From Bradyrhizobium sp. CIAT3101 (lineage in GTDB: Bacteria; Pseudomonadota; Alphaproteobacteria; Rhizobiales; Xanthobacteraceae): a stretch of DNA of 64,000 nucleotides. Made by a program: the position numbers and the translations under genes. Each line of letters opens with the position of its first letter. Position 1 is the first letter of the stretch. Under the pieces are notes generated by a model. It saw only the letters and a program-made list of their open reading frames with translations. It searched no databases and was not told the DNA's origin. This document shows positions 47,518-57,745 of the stretch, one piece after another. The stretch covers positions 3,803,001 through 3,867,000 of the forward strand of contig NZ_CP121634.1 in NCBI RefSeq assembly GCF_029714945.1. Direction: 5' to 3'.

Positions 47518-49131
47518 TCAGAATGCGACCTGCGTACGCATTGCGATCGCGTTGAACGTCGAGCCCGTGTTCACCGCGGAGACGGCGCTCGCCTGCTTGG
47601 AGATGTCGCCATGCAGATAGTCGAGCATGAAGCGGACGTTGTTGTTGACGTACCAGTTCAGCGCGGCGGTGTAGATGGTCTGGCGTCCACCCGCGATGCC
47701 GGCTGCGGTCGCGAGCTGATCGTTCAGGTTCATCGTGCTCACGCGTCCGGCGATTTCCCAGGCACCCCAGCCGCCGCCGGCCAGTGAGAAGGGATTGGCC
47801 GGTTTGATCCCGCCATAGGCGGCGTTCGCAGCATTGTAGGCACGGCTCTCGCCGGTCAGGACGTAGCCGACCTGCGCGTAGCCGCCGTCGAATTTCAGGC
47901 TCGACGCGCCGAACGGCGGCAGGCCCGTATTGGCGGTGCGGTCGACGTTGAACCAGTAATATTCGCCCTGTGCGATGAACGAGCCATAGGTCGCAGCCGC
48001 CTCGACGCCGTAGACCTGAGCCCCGGAGACGTTGGCGATCGCCCCGGTCGAGATCAGCGTGGTCGGATCGATCCTAAGCTCCGGCCGGTCACTGAGCGTG
48101 AGCGTCTGCGCTTGCGTCACGAGATTGCGCGGCGGCTGGATCAGCCATTCCGCGTCCGCGCCGATATGCACCGAGTAGCCGTTGCCGCTGATCGGGTTGC
48201 CGGCGATGCGCGCGACCGCGCCATATTGCTCACTGGAGCCGGGCGGAGTGACGCTCGACGCAGAGTGGATCTGGCCCGTGGTCGGTCCGGTGACATAGGC
48301 GCCCATCCAGAGCTGGTCATTCCACCAGCGGGTGCCGACGGCGGAACGGAAGTCACCGGCTGCGATGTTTTGCGCGATGATGCCGGCCGACGCACGTTCC
48401 ATGAACATGATGTCGTTCGAGCTGGTGGATTCGTCCATCGTCCAGGCGATATCCATGATACCGGCTTCGATCGCCATCTTGCCGCCGAACGGCTTGAGAC
48501 CGGTGTAGCTCAGATAGGCATTTTCGACGCCCGATGTCCCTCCGCCTGGCAGTGAGCCGGCCGCCGCGCCGCCGAAGCCGTCGGCCGAGCCGCCGAAGTC
48601 GTAGATCAGGGCATAGTTCCAGTCGCCGAAGAACTTGCCGACGACGCCGATGCGCGCACGGCGGAGGTTCTCGCCGTTATCGAGCTGTTGCGGCGTCGTC
48701 GCTGCCGTGTTGGGACGGTAGTTGTAGCCGCCGACATCCCAGTGCACACGGCTCGTGATGGCCACGCAGTTCTGCTCGTCTGCGGTGCAGATGGTCGGGC
48801 GGTTGTTCGGCATCGTCACCACGACGCCGGACGGTGCGACTGGCCCCTTGACCGGAATGGCTGCATTTGCGTTGGCGACGACCGCCTTCGCCTCCGAGCG
48901 CGCCTCGGCCTTTGCTTCAGCCTTCGCCTCTGCCCTCGTCTTTGCTGCGGCCGCCGTATTCGCGGCGGTCTGGTTCTGGAGCTTGTCGAGCTTCTGCTCC
49001 AGCATCTTCAGCTGCTGCTTCAGAAGCGCGATCTCCTGATCGCTGTTGCTTGCTGATTGTGCCTGGGCCTGCGAGGCCGCCAGCGCGCCGGCGAGACCAA
49101 TCGCTGCGGCTGCTATTCTTGTCCTGCTCAC
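47518..49131 (-). CDS. Outer-membrane porin, OprP/OprO-like
   Basis: A 537-residue porin beginning at GTG 49131 with GATGGAG ahead of it. MSRTRIAAAAIGLAGALAAS and AQA give a signal peptide. Next comes a coiled coil (LLKQQLKMLEQKLDKLQNQ, then an Ala/Glu/Lys repeat stretch near 50-80), then a beta-barrel with alternating residues, ending in Phe as Bam substrates do. The family, phosphate-selective porin O/P-like, forms trimeric channels; the coiled coil may trimerise or touch peptidoglycan. A longer in-frame upstream start was rejected because it hides the signal peptide. Confidence 0.85.
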   Translation of the reverse strand: MSRTRIAAAAIGLAGALAASQAQAQSASNSDQEIALLKQQLKMLEQKLDKLQNQTAANTAAAAKTRAEAKAEAKAEARSEAKAVVANANAAIPVKGPVAPSGVVVTMPNNRPTICTADEQNCVAITSRVHWDVGGYNYRPNTAATTPQQLDNGENLRRARIGVVGKFFGDWNYALIYDFGGSADGFGGAAAGSLPGGGTSGVENAYLSYTGLKPFGGKMAIEAGIMDIAWTMDESTSSNDIMFMERASAGIIAQNIAAGDFRSAVGTRWWNDQLWMGAYVTGPTTGQIHSASSVTPPGSSEQYGAVARIAGNPISGNGYSVHIGADAEWLIQPPRNLVTQAQTLTLSDRPELRIDPTTLISTGAIANVSGAQVYGVEAAATYGSFIAQGEYYWFNVDRTANTGLPPFGASSLKFDGGYAQVGYVLTGESRAYNAANAAYGGIKPANPFSLAGGGWGAWEIAGRVSTMNLNDQLATAAGIAGGRQTIYTAALNWYVNNNVRFMLDYLHGDISKQASAVSAVNTGSTFNAIAMRTQVAF

Positions 49132-49447
49132 GTCACCACTCCATCGGTTAGACCAACTTCCCCAAGTCGTAACGGGAGAGCCTAAGAAGGATCGATGACT
49201 GTCCCGCGACGGCGCGCCACGGCTGCAATGGTTCCGCCTGATGCAAATTCGCCGCAGCCGAATCCGCCATTGGACAGCATGCAAGATGACGTGCATCATG
49301 CCAATGTGCGGCGCCTCCCAAATTGTCATTTTGCACGCGGAGCTTGCGTCCCGGCCACACTGGTAAGGGGCCGAATATTGCCGCCCGGCGCCCTTCTATT
49401 GGGGGGCGAACACGCCTATATTCCGGCGTCTTTTCCAAGAGGTAGGA
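49132..49447. other. Divergent gap between porin and degP
   Basis: 316 bases with no gene seen. It should contain both promoters. A TATATT lies at 49417-49422, about 25 bases before degP, but no well-spaced -35 was found. Confidence 0.45.
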
Positions 49448-50847
<1,400 letters not shown>

Positions 50848-50851
<4 letters not shown>

Positions 50852-52185
50852 GTCCGAAGCGACCACAGGAGACGCCAACTCTCTTTGCCGCGGCGGGGCT
50901 CGATCACGAGGCCCCGCATCCGCTGCCGGACCGCTTACGGCCGCGTGCGCTGTCGGAGGTCGTCGGCCAGGATCACATCCTCGGCCCCGACGGCGCGCTG
51001 ACGCGCATGCTGGAGACGCGCACGCTTGGTTCGCTGGTGTTTTGGGGGCCGCCCGGCACCGGCAAGACCACGGTGGCGCGGCTGTTGGCGGATGCGACCG
51101 ATCTGCATTTCGAGCAGATCTCCGCGGTGTTCTCCGGCGTCGCTGACCTGAAGAAAGCATTCGACGCCGCGCGTGCCCGCCGCGAGATGGGCAAGGGCAC
51201 GCTGCTGTTCGTCGACGAGGTGCATCGCTTCAACCGCGCCCAGCAGGATTCGTTTCTGCCGGTGATGGAGGACGGCACCGTCGTCATGGTCGGCGCCACC
51301 ACCGAGAACCCGTCCTTCGAGCTCAACGCGGCGCTTTTGTCCCGCGCGCGCGTGCTGGTGTTTCACTCGCTCGATGCCGCCGCGATCGAAAAGCTGTTCG
51401 CGCATGCCGAGGAGGTCGAGGGTCGCAAGCTCCCGCTCGATGAAGAGGCGCGCGCCGTGCTGGTGCGCATGGCCGATGGCGACGGCCGTGCGTCGTTGAC
51501 GCTCGCCGAAGAGGTCTGGCGTTCGGCGCGGGCGGATGAGATTTTCAACGCCGCACAGTTGCAGGACATCCTGCAACGCCGCGCACCGATCTACGACAAA
51601 TCGGCCGACGGTCATTACAATCTGATCTCGGCGCTGCATAAATCGGTGCGCGGATCCGATCCCGATGCCGCGCTGTATTACCTTGCCCGCATGCTCGATG
51701 CCGGTGAGGATCCGCTGTTCCTCGCGCGCCGCGTCGTGCGCATGGCGGTCGAGGACATCGGGCTCGCCGATCCGCAGGCGCTCGTGATCGCCAATGCGGC
51801 GAAAGATGCCTTCGACTTCCTCGGCCATCCCGAAGGCGAGCTCGCGATCGCGCAAGCGGTCGTCTATCTCGCCACCGCGCCGAAATCGAATGCGGTCTAC
51901 ACGGCGTTCGGCACGGCGATGCAGGTCGCCAAACAGGCCGGCTCGCTGCTGCCGCCGAAGCATATCCTGAACTCGCCGACCAAGCTGATGAAGTCGGAGG
52001 GCTACGGCGCAGCCTACGAATACGACCACGACGCGCCCGACGCCTTCTCCGGCCAGGACTATTTCCCGGAAGCGCTGGGCCGCCAGACCTTCTACGACCC
52101 GCCGGAGCGCGGTTTCGAGCGGGAGATCCGCAAGCGGCTGGATTACTGGGCCAAGCTGCGCAAGGAGCGGGGCGGCTCGCGCTAG
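50848..52185 (+). CDS. rarA: Replication-associated recombination protein RarA
   Basis: A 445-residue AAA+ ATPase of the RarA/MgsA/WRNIP1 family: Walker A GPPGTGKTT at about 67-75, Walker B FVDEVHRFN, sensor-1 GATTENPSFELN, and the C-terminal tetramerisation part ending with PPERGFEREIRKRLDYWAKL. It acts at stalled replication forks with SSB. Coupled to degP by overlap. Confidence 0.94.
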
Positions 52186-52237
52186 AATCGGCCATTTCGC
52201 CGTGACGGGAGCCGGCTTTTAGGGTAGGCAGGCAAGC

Positions 52238-53452
52238 ATGAGCCGCCGCATCAAAAGAACCAATCAAGAGCCCCGTTCGCGCGATGAGCGCAAGGAATCG
52301 CGTCCGTTCAAGGCACGGACCGCGAAGAAAGCCGGGCCGCGTCCGGGCGGCAAGCCCGGTAGTAAGCCGCCGCGCTTTGCGGCCGAGCGCGCTGAACGGC
52401 GTCCGCCCAGAGCGGAGCTGGAGAAGGCCGCGCCGGCAAAACCGGTCGAGGCGCTGCTGCCGACCAAGGTGCAGACCGTCAAGGTCACGGCCGACGAGAA
52501 CAACATGCGCGTCGATCGTTTCCTCGAAGCGCGCTTTCCCGGCCTGTCGTTCTCCCACATCCAGCGCGTCGTCCGCAAAGGCGAGCTGCGCGTCGACGGC
52601 AAACGCGTCGACAGCAAGGACCGGCTGGAGGAGGGGCAGAGCGTCCGCATCCCGCCGCTGAAGCTCGACACGCCGAAGGCTGTCGGCGAGCTGTCGGAAG
52701 GCGCGCAAAAGACGCTCGCCACGCTGAAGGAAATGACGATCTACGAGGATGACGACGTCCTCGTGCTGAACAAGCCGGCTGGCCTCGCCGTGCAGGGCGG
52801 CTCGGGCATGACGCGCCACGTCGACCAGATGCTGGAGGTGATGCGCGATTCCAAGGGCCAGAAGCCGCGCCTCGTGCATCGTATCGACCGGGAGACATCG
52901 GGCTGTCTCCTGATCGCCAAGACGCGATTTGCCGCCTCGCATCTGACCGGCGCCTTCCGCTCCCGCTCGGCACGGAAAACCTATTGGGCGCTGGTGCCGG
53001 GCCTGCCGAAGCCGAAGCAGGGTCGCATCTCGACCTTCCTCGCCAAGGAGGAGAGCGAGGACGACACCATCATGCGCATCGCGCAGCATGGCGACGAGGG
53101 CGCCAGCCACGCGGTGACGTATTACGCGGTGGTCGAGACCGCCGGCAACAAGCTGACCTGGGTGTCGCTGAAGCCGGTGACGGGGCGCACCCATCAGCTG
53201 CGCGCCCATATGGAGCATATCGGCCATCCCATCGTCGGCGATCCCAAATATTTCAACATCGAGAACTGGCAGTTGCCGGGCGGCCTGCAAAACCGCCTGC
53301 ATCTGCTGGCGCGCCGCATCGTCATCCCGCATCCGCGCGGTGGCGTGATCGATGCCACCGCGCCGCTGCCGCCGCACATGCAGCAGTCGTGGAATCTGCT
53401 CGGGCTGGACGCGAGCCGGTTCGACCCGATCGAGAACGCGCCGGAGGAGTAG
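52238..53452 (+). CDS. rluC: RluA-family 23S rRNA pseudouridine synthase
   Basis: A 404-residue protein. A basic Arg/Lys-rich N-terminus of about 80 residues is followed by an S4 RNA-binding domain (NNMRVDRFLEARFPGLSFSH) and the pseudouridine synthase domain with catalytic HRIDRETSG at 214-222, Asp217 being the nucleophile. GRTHQLRAHM is motif III. The RluC subgroup is probable; RluD is possible. The long basic extension is typical in this group of bacteria. Confidence 0.92.
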   Translation: MSRRIKRTNQEPRSRDERKESRPFKARTAKKAGPRPGGKPGSKPPRFAAERAERRPPRAELEKAAPAKPVEALLPTKVQTVKVTADENNMRVDRFLEARFPGLSFSHIQRVVRKGELRVDGKRVDSKDRLEEGQSVRIPPLKLDTPKAVGELSEGAQKTLATLKEMTIYEDDDVLVLNKPAGLAVQGGSGMTRHVDQMLEVMRDSKGQKPRLVHRIDRETSGCLLIAKTRFAASHLTGAFRSRSARKTYWALVPGLPKPKQGRISTFLAKEESEDDTIMRIAQHGDEGASHAVTYYAVVETAGNKLTWVSLKPVTGRTHQLRAHMEHIGHPIVGDPKYFNIENWQLPGGLQNRLHLLARRIVIPHPRGGVIDATAPLPPHMQQSWNLLGLDASRFDPIENAPEE

Positions 53453-53460
53453 GCACTCCA

Positions 53461-53578
53461 CTGTCGTCGCCCGGCTTGACCGGGCGACCCAGTATTCCAG
53501 AGACAGCCGTGATCGAACCGAGATGCCGCGGCGTACTGGATGCCCCGGTCAAGCCGGGGCATGACAGCGGTGGTTGAG
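53461..53578. repeat. Intergenic palindromic pair, family B
   Basis: The left part TCGTCGCCCGGCTTGACCGG and the right part GTACTGGATGCCCCGGTCAA (continuing GCCGGGGCATGAC) are inverted, related arms. The right part matches 633-666. It lies between convergent rluC and the hypothetical gene and may end both transcripts. Confidence 0.8.
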
Positions 53579-53592
53579 GGCGCAGTGCCAGC

Positions 53593-54039
53593 CTAATTCC
53601 GAAACTGCTCCAGAAACATCCGCAAACTGTCGTGCGGGCTCTCGACATCCGTGATCAGCCAGCCCTCGGGCCCGTTGACCAGGATGAAGTTCAACGTCAC
53701 CGGCCGGCCGTGATTGTCGAAGTTCGCCGCGACATAGGTCTTGTCGTATTGCCTGCGGATGATTGCGATTACGACCGGGCCGAGCTTCCAGCTTTGGCTC
53801 TGCACCAGGAAATCGTAGGGCTCGGTGCGTGGGGCGGACCACGCCTTGCGCAAGGAGGGGTCGAAGAACTGCCGGGAGGTTGCCTCGTCCCGCGGCAGGC
53901 CCTTGGACAGCTCCGGCGCGCCCTCGCCATAATAGGCGTAGATGTTGCGGACCAGCGATTCCGGGGTGCGAAAGCCGGCCTCGGCCGCGGCCAGCCAAAG
54001 CCCGGCGAACAGGGCCGCAATGCCCGCAAGTTCCCTCAT
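53593..54039 (-). CDS. Small exported hypothetical protein (DUF3828-like)
   Basis: A 148-residue protein with an N-terminal hydrophobic signal (MRELAGIAALFAGLWLAAAE) and a soluble domain: PESLVRNIYAYYGEGA, SLRKAWSAPRTEPYDFLVQS, GPEGWLITDVESPHDSLRMF. It resembles the NTF2-like DUF3828 proteins of unknown role. No operon partner. Confidence 0.7.
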   Translation of the reverse strand: MRELAGIAALFAGLWLAAAEAGFRTPESLVRNIYAYYGEGAPELSKGLPRDEATSRQFFDPSLRKAWSAPRTEPYDFLVQSQSWKLGPVVIAIIRRQYDKTYVAANFDNHGRPVTLNFILVNGPEGWLITDVESPHDSLRMFLEQFRN

Positions 54040-54128
54040 GCCCGCTCGCTTTATCGGCCGCCGATCCTACCTTAAAAGCCGATCTTACTCTAAAAGCCTG
54101 CATTTAGCGGCGGAGACCGAAAACTCAC

Positions 54129-54923
54129 ATGCGCGAATTGTTCGAAGAAGCAGCAGGCCAACCCCCGCCGGATCCGCGGGAATCGGCGCGTGCGTCGGCA
54201 CGGACGCCGCTGCGCAAGCGCTTCTACAAGGAGGCCGGCGTGACCGAGGCCGAGGGCGGCTTTGCCATCACGCTCGACGGCAAGCCGATCCGCACGCCCT
54301 CCGCCCGTCAGGTGGTTATCCCCGTGCGGGCGCTCGCCGATGCCGTGGCCGCGGAATGGGCGGCGCAGGGCGAGGCGATCGATCCCGTGACCATGCCGCT
54401 GACGCGGATCGCCAACAGCGTGGTCGAGGGGGTGGTCGACCGCGTCGGACTCGTCACGGATGACCTCGCAAAATACTTCGAGACCGACCTGCTGTTCTAT
54501 CGCGCCGGCCATCCCGAAGGGCTGGTCGCCCGCGAGGCCGCGCATTGGGACCCGGTGCTGTTCTGGGCCGCGGAGGCGCTGGGGGCGCATTTCATCCTGT
54601 CCGAGGGCATCATGCATGTGAAGCAGCCGGACGAGGCGCTCCGGGCCGCCCGCGCTGCGCTGCCGGGGGATCCCTGGTCAGTCGCCGCCCTCCATATCGT
54701 CACGACCCTGACCGGCTCGGCGCTGCTGGCGCTGGCGCTGGCCCATGGCGTCCGTGACGCCGGCCAGGTCTGGGCCGCCGCCCATGTCGACGAGGACTGG
54801 AACATCGACCAATGGGGCGTGGACGAGGAGGCGGCTGCCCGCCGGGTGACCCGGTTGCGGGATTTCGACGCTGCCGTGGCGGTCCTGGCGGCGGTTAATC
54901 CGCCCGGGGCCGAAGGTCCTTAA
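54129..54923 (+). CDS. ATP12-family F1-ATPase assembly chaperone
   Basis: A 264-residue protein of the ATP12 family: KRFYKEAGVTEAEGGFAITL, LDGKPIRTPSARQVV, and VARESAHWDPVL-like REAAHWDPVLFW. ATP12 in mitochondria holds alpha subunits of F1 until assembly, and the family is restricted to alphaproteobacteria and mitochondria. The gene follows the repeat and hypothetical region. No F1 genes are near. Confidence 0.92.
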   Translation: MRELFEEAAGQPPPDPRESARASARTPLRKRFYKEAGVTEAEGGFAITLDGKPIRTPSARQVVIPVRALADAVAAEWAAQGEAIDPVTMPLTRIANSVVEGVVDRVGLVTDDLAKYFETDLLFYRAGHPEGLVAREAAHWDPVLFWAAEALGAHFILSEGIMHVKQPDEALRAARAALPGDPWSVAALHIVTTLTGSALLALALAHGVRDAGQVWAAAHVDEDWNIDQWGVDEEAAARRVTRLRDFDAAVAVLAAVNPPGAEGP

Positions 54924-54949
54924 CGAGAGGTTTACGACGGGACCCTAGG

Positions 54950-56608
54950 GTGGGAGTAGCGCTCCCCGGGCTGCCCAAGATGCCGACGCCGATAAGCTCG
55001 ATCATACCCGTCAGTGCCGCCAGCCCCGTGGCTGATGCGGCGACGCCCGATCTTGTGCTCCAGGCCGGCAGCGTGGTCGACGCCAGGGTCGTGAGCGTGC
55101 TCGCCGACAACCTAGTGCGGATCGCAATCGCCAACCTCTCGATGGACGTCATGTCCGAGGTGTCGTTGACGCCAGGGCAAAACCTCCAACTCGCGGTATC
55201 GCAGAACGACGGCACCATCCGGCTGGCCGTCGTCAACGGGGCAGGCGGGGCGAGCGCGGATCAGGTCACGCTGACGCCGACCGCCGCGTCGCTGGTCGAC
55301 AGCCCGTCGCTTGCGCCAACTGCGGCCACGGCGCGTAATCCGCTGACGCCGACGGAGCAGATCGCCGTCACCGTGGCTTCAGCCGAGGCGGTGACCAAGC
55401 AAGGCAGCCAGGCGCCGCTGTTCGCCAACCTGGCGTCCGTCGTGACCGGCAGCGATTTGCCGGCCGGCTTGAAGCAGGCCGTGCTGGACGTGCTGGCGCA
55501 ACAGACACCGCTCAACACGGCTCTGGACGGCGGCGACATCGAATCCGCCTTCCAGAAGTCCGGCTTGTTTCTCGAGGCCTCGCTTGCCGCAGGCACGACG
55601 CCACCGTCGGGCGTGGTGCCGGATTTGAAGGCCGCGCTACTGGTCCTGCGTCAGACCCTGGCAGCAACATCAAGCACGCTTGAAACTGCCGCCCCACCGA
55701 CGCCGGCCGTTGCGGTTGCGACGAGCGCCGTCGCCACGCCGCAGGCCGCAAGCTCGCCGGCTCAAGCTGCCGGCAACGCAGTGCAGGCGGCGGTGCCTGA
55801 CGCAGAGATGGCCCCACCGCCGCAAATGCAGCGCAACGCCAATGTCGTGGCCGCCGTGCTCGCGGATATAGCCGGCGAAACGCCGCAGGCGGCGCTGCCG
55901 CGGACGATTTCTCCAAGTCTGGCCGCGACCCTGCTGCAAGAGGTCACGCAAAACCTGCCGCGCCTGATCGGGAATGTTCCGGGCGCCACCAAGGCCGTGC
56001 CTGACGGCCACGCCTTCGAAGCGGCCGCGCGTACGACCGCGCCACCGCCGTTTCGTGGCGCATTGCCGTCGCCGCAGGCGATCGCCTCGCCATCGCTGAC
56101 GCCGGACACGCCGCTCGCCGCGACCGTGCATCGCCTGCTCGACGATACCGATGCCGCGATTGCGCGGCAGACGCTATTGCAGGTCGCCTCGCTGCCCGAT
56201 CGATCCGATGCCAGCGGCCATCGGATCGATCCGAGCGTGCCGCAGTGGAATTTTGAGATTCCGTTCGCGACCCAGCAGGGCACCGCGATGGCGCAGTTCG
56301 AGATCTCGCGCGACGGCGGCAACGAGCAAGCCGATCCCGCCAAGCGCGCCTGGCGCGCGCGCTTCACGCTCAATGTCGAGCCGAGCGGGCCTGTGCACGC
56401 GCTGATCACGCTCAACGGCGACAAGACCTTTGTGCGGATGTGGGCCGAGCGGCCGGCGACCGCGCAGCAGCTCCGCGCCGGGATCGGTGAGCTCAATCAG
56501 GCGCTGACGAGGGCCGAGCTCAAGCCCGGTGACATCATCGTGCGCGACGGCACGCCGCCGCAAGCACCGCCGGCCCGCGCCGGTCATTTCCTGGATCGCG
56601 CCACATGA
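54950..56608 (+). CDS. FliK-like flagellar hook-length control domain protein
   Basis: A 552-residue protein starting with GTG at 54950 (an ATG at 54980 is the alternative). The long Ala/Pro/Thr-rich middle has low complexity. The C-terminal part, near residues 440-540, has PQWNFEIPFATQQGTAMAQF and FTLNVEPSGPVHALITLNG, the FliK C-terminal (Flg_hook) domain. FliK measures hook length and triggers the FlhB export switch. It is coupled by overlap to a FlhB C-terminal-domain gene, which supports the call. Confidence 0.8.
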   Translation: MGVALPGLPKMPTPISSIIPVSAASPVADAATPDLVLQAGSVVDARVVSVLADNLVRIAIANLSMDVMSEVSLTPGQNLQLAVSQNDGTIRLAVVNGAGGASADQVTLTPTAASLVDSPSLAPTAATARNPLTPTEQIAVTVASAEAVTKQGSQAPLFANLASVVTGSDLPAGLKQAVLDVLAQQTPLNTALDGGDIESAFQKSGLFLEASLAAGTTPPSGVVPDLKAALLVLRQTLAATSSTLETAAPPTPAVAVATSAVATPQAASSPAQAAGNAVQAAVPDAEMAPPPQMQRNANVVAAVLADIAGETPQAALPRTISPSLAATLLQEVTQNLPRLIGNVPGATKAVPDGHAFEAAARTTAPPPFRGALPSPQAIASPSLTPDTPLAATVHRLLDDTDAAIARQTLLQVASLPDRSDASGHRIDPSVPQWNFEIPFATQQGTAMAQFEISRDGGNEQADPAKRAWRARFTLNVEPSGPVHALITLNGDKTFVRMWAERPATAQQLRAGIGELNQALTRAELKPGDIIVRDGTPPQAPPARAGHFLDRAT

Positions 56609-56868
56609 GCGATCCATCAAAGCTTGCCATTGCGCTGCATTACGAGAAGGGCACCAACGCGCCCGTCGTCGTCGCCAAGGGCAAGGGTACGATCGGCGAA
56701 AAGATCGTCGAGATCGCCAAGGCCAACGACATCCCGATCGAGGAGAACGAGATTCTGGCCGGCGCGCTCTCCAAGGTCGAGCTCGGCGAGGAGATTCCGC
56801 CTGATCTCTACAAGGCCGTGGCCGAGGTCCTCGTCTTCGTGCTGCGGCTGTCGGGCCGGGCGCGGTAG
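56605..56868 (+). CDS. Standalone FlhB C-terminal (export switch) domain protein
   Basis: An 87-residue protein equal to the cytoplasmic end of FlhB/YscU: LAIALHYEKGTNAPVVVAKG, IAKANDIPIEENEILAGAL, and LGEEIPPDLYKAVAEVLVFV. It begins just where FlhB is cut; the NPTH autocleavage motif is missing, so it resembles the free FlhB-CC piece (FlhX-like). It overlaps the FliK-like gene by four bases. It may substitute for or compete with the cleaved FlhB tail. Confidence 0.88.
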   Translation: MSDPSKLAIALHYEKGTNAPVVVAKGKGTIGEKIVEIAKANDIPIEENEILAGALSKVELGEEIPPDLYKAVAEVLVFVLRLSGRAR

Positions 56869-56945
56869 CGCATCAAGCTGGCGCGCAAGGTTCGGCTCGA
56901 CTAGCATCCTCCGACCAAGCACAAGAAAAGGTCGGGAGGACACTC

Positions 56946-57602
56946 ATGACATCAACGCCGCTCTGGCTGTCGTCGCTCACGCTGGCCGCGGCCGGCGGCT
57001 GGTTCGCCGCGACGATGTTTGCAGCACCCGCCACCAGCAAGGAGCCGCGCTTTCCGCAGCTCACCATGGACCAGCTCGACGCCACGCAGAAGCCGCTCGG
57101 CGAGCAGATCATGAAGGTGTCGAGCGTCGGCATCGGCGGACCCTATAATCCCCTGATCCGCAGCCCGGTGCTCGGCCAGCGTCTGTTCGACCTCTGGCAT
57201 TATCTGCGTTGGGAAACCTCGGTCCCGACCAAGCTCAACGAGTTCGCGATCATCATCATCGGCCGGCAATGGCGCTCGCAGGTGGAATGGTTCGCGCATG
57301 CGCCGCTGGCGGCGAAGGCCGGCCTGTCGACGGACATCATCGCCGAACTCAAGGCCAACAAGCGGCCGTCCAACATGGCCGAGGACGAGGCCATGGTCTA
57401 CGACTTCGTCACCGAGCTCACCACCACGAAGAAGGTCTCCGACGAGACCTATGCGCGCGCCAAGAAAATCCTCAACGACCAGCAGATCGTCGACCTTACG
57501 TCGCTCACCGGCAATTACGTGATGGTGGCGATGCTGCTCGCGATGGCCGAGGAAACGGTGCCGCCGGACAAGCAGGAGCCGTTCAGGCCGGGTGAGCCGT
57601 AG
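56946..57602 (+). CDS. Exported carboxymuconolactone decarboxylase-family protein
   Basis: A 218-residue protein with an N-terminal hydrophobic stretch (MTSTPLWLSSLTLAAAGGWF) and a CMD/AhpD-like domain: GEQIMKVSSVGIGGPYNPLI, LIRSPVLGQRLFDLWHYL and WRSQVEWFAHAPLAAKAGL. There is no Cys in the protein, so the CxxC redox pair of AhpD is absent. Function is unknown; the His in WFAHAPLA may be catalytic. A family A repeat follows the gene. Confidence 0.8.
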   Translation: MTSTPLWLSSLTLAAAGGWFAATMFAAPATSKEPRFPQLTMDQLDATQKPLGEQIMKVSSVGIGGPYNPLIRSPVLGQRLFDLWHYLRWETSVPTKLNEFAIIIIGRQWRSQVEWFAHAPLAAKAGLSTDIIAELKANKRPSNMAEDEAMVYDFVTELTTTKKVSDETYARAKKILNDQQIVDLTSLTGNYVMVAMLLAMAEETVPPDKQEPFRPGEP

Positions 57603-57632
57603 GGCCCCATGCGAGATCCCGTAGCGAGATCT

Positions 57633-57724
57633 CGTAGGGTGGGCAAAGCGAAGCGTGCCCACGAATTGCGGATGACGGAGAGAGATCGTGGGCACGGCGC
57701 TGCGCGCCTTTGCCCACCCTACGG
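57633..57724. repeat. Intergenic palindrome, family A
   Basis: CGTAGGGTGGGCAAAGCGAA at the left and CTTTGCCCACCCTACGG at the right are inverted ends of about 16 bases, same family as 46223 and 63578. It lies between two convergent genes. Confidence 0.85.
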
Positions 57725-57745
57725 CACCGCCCGCTTGGCGGGCTC

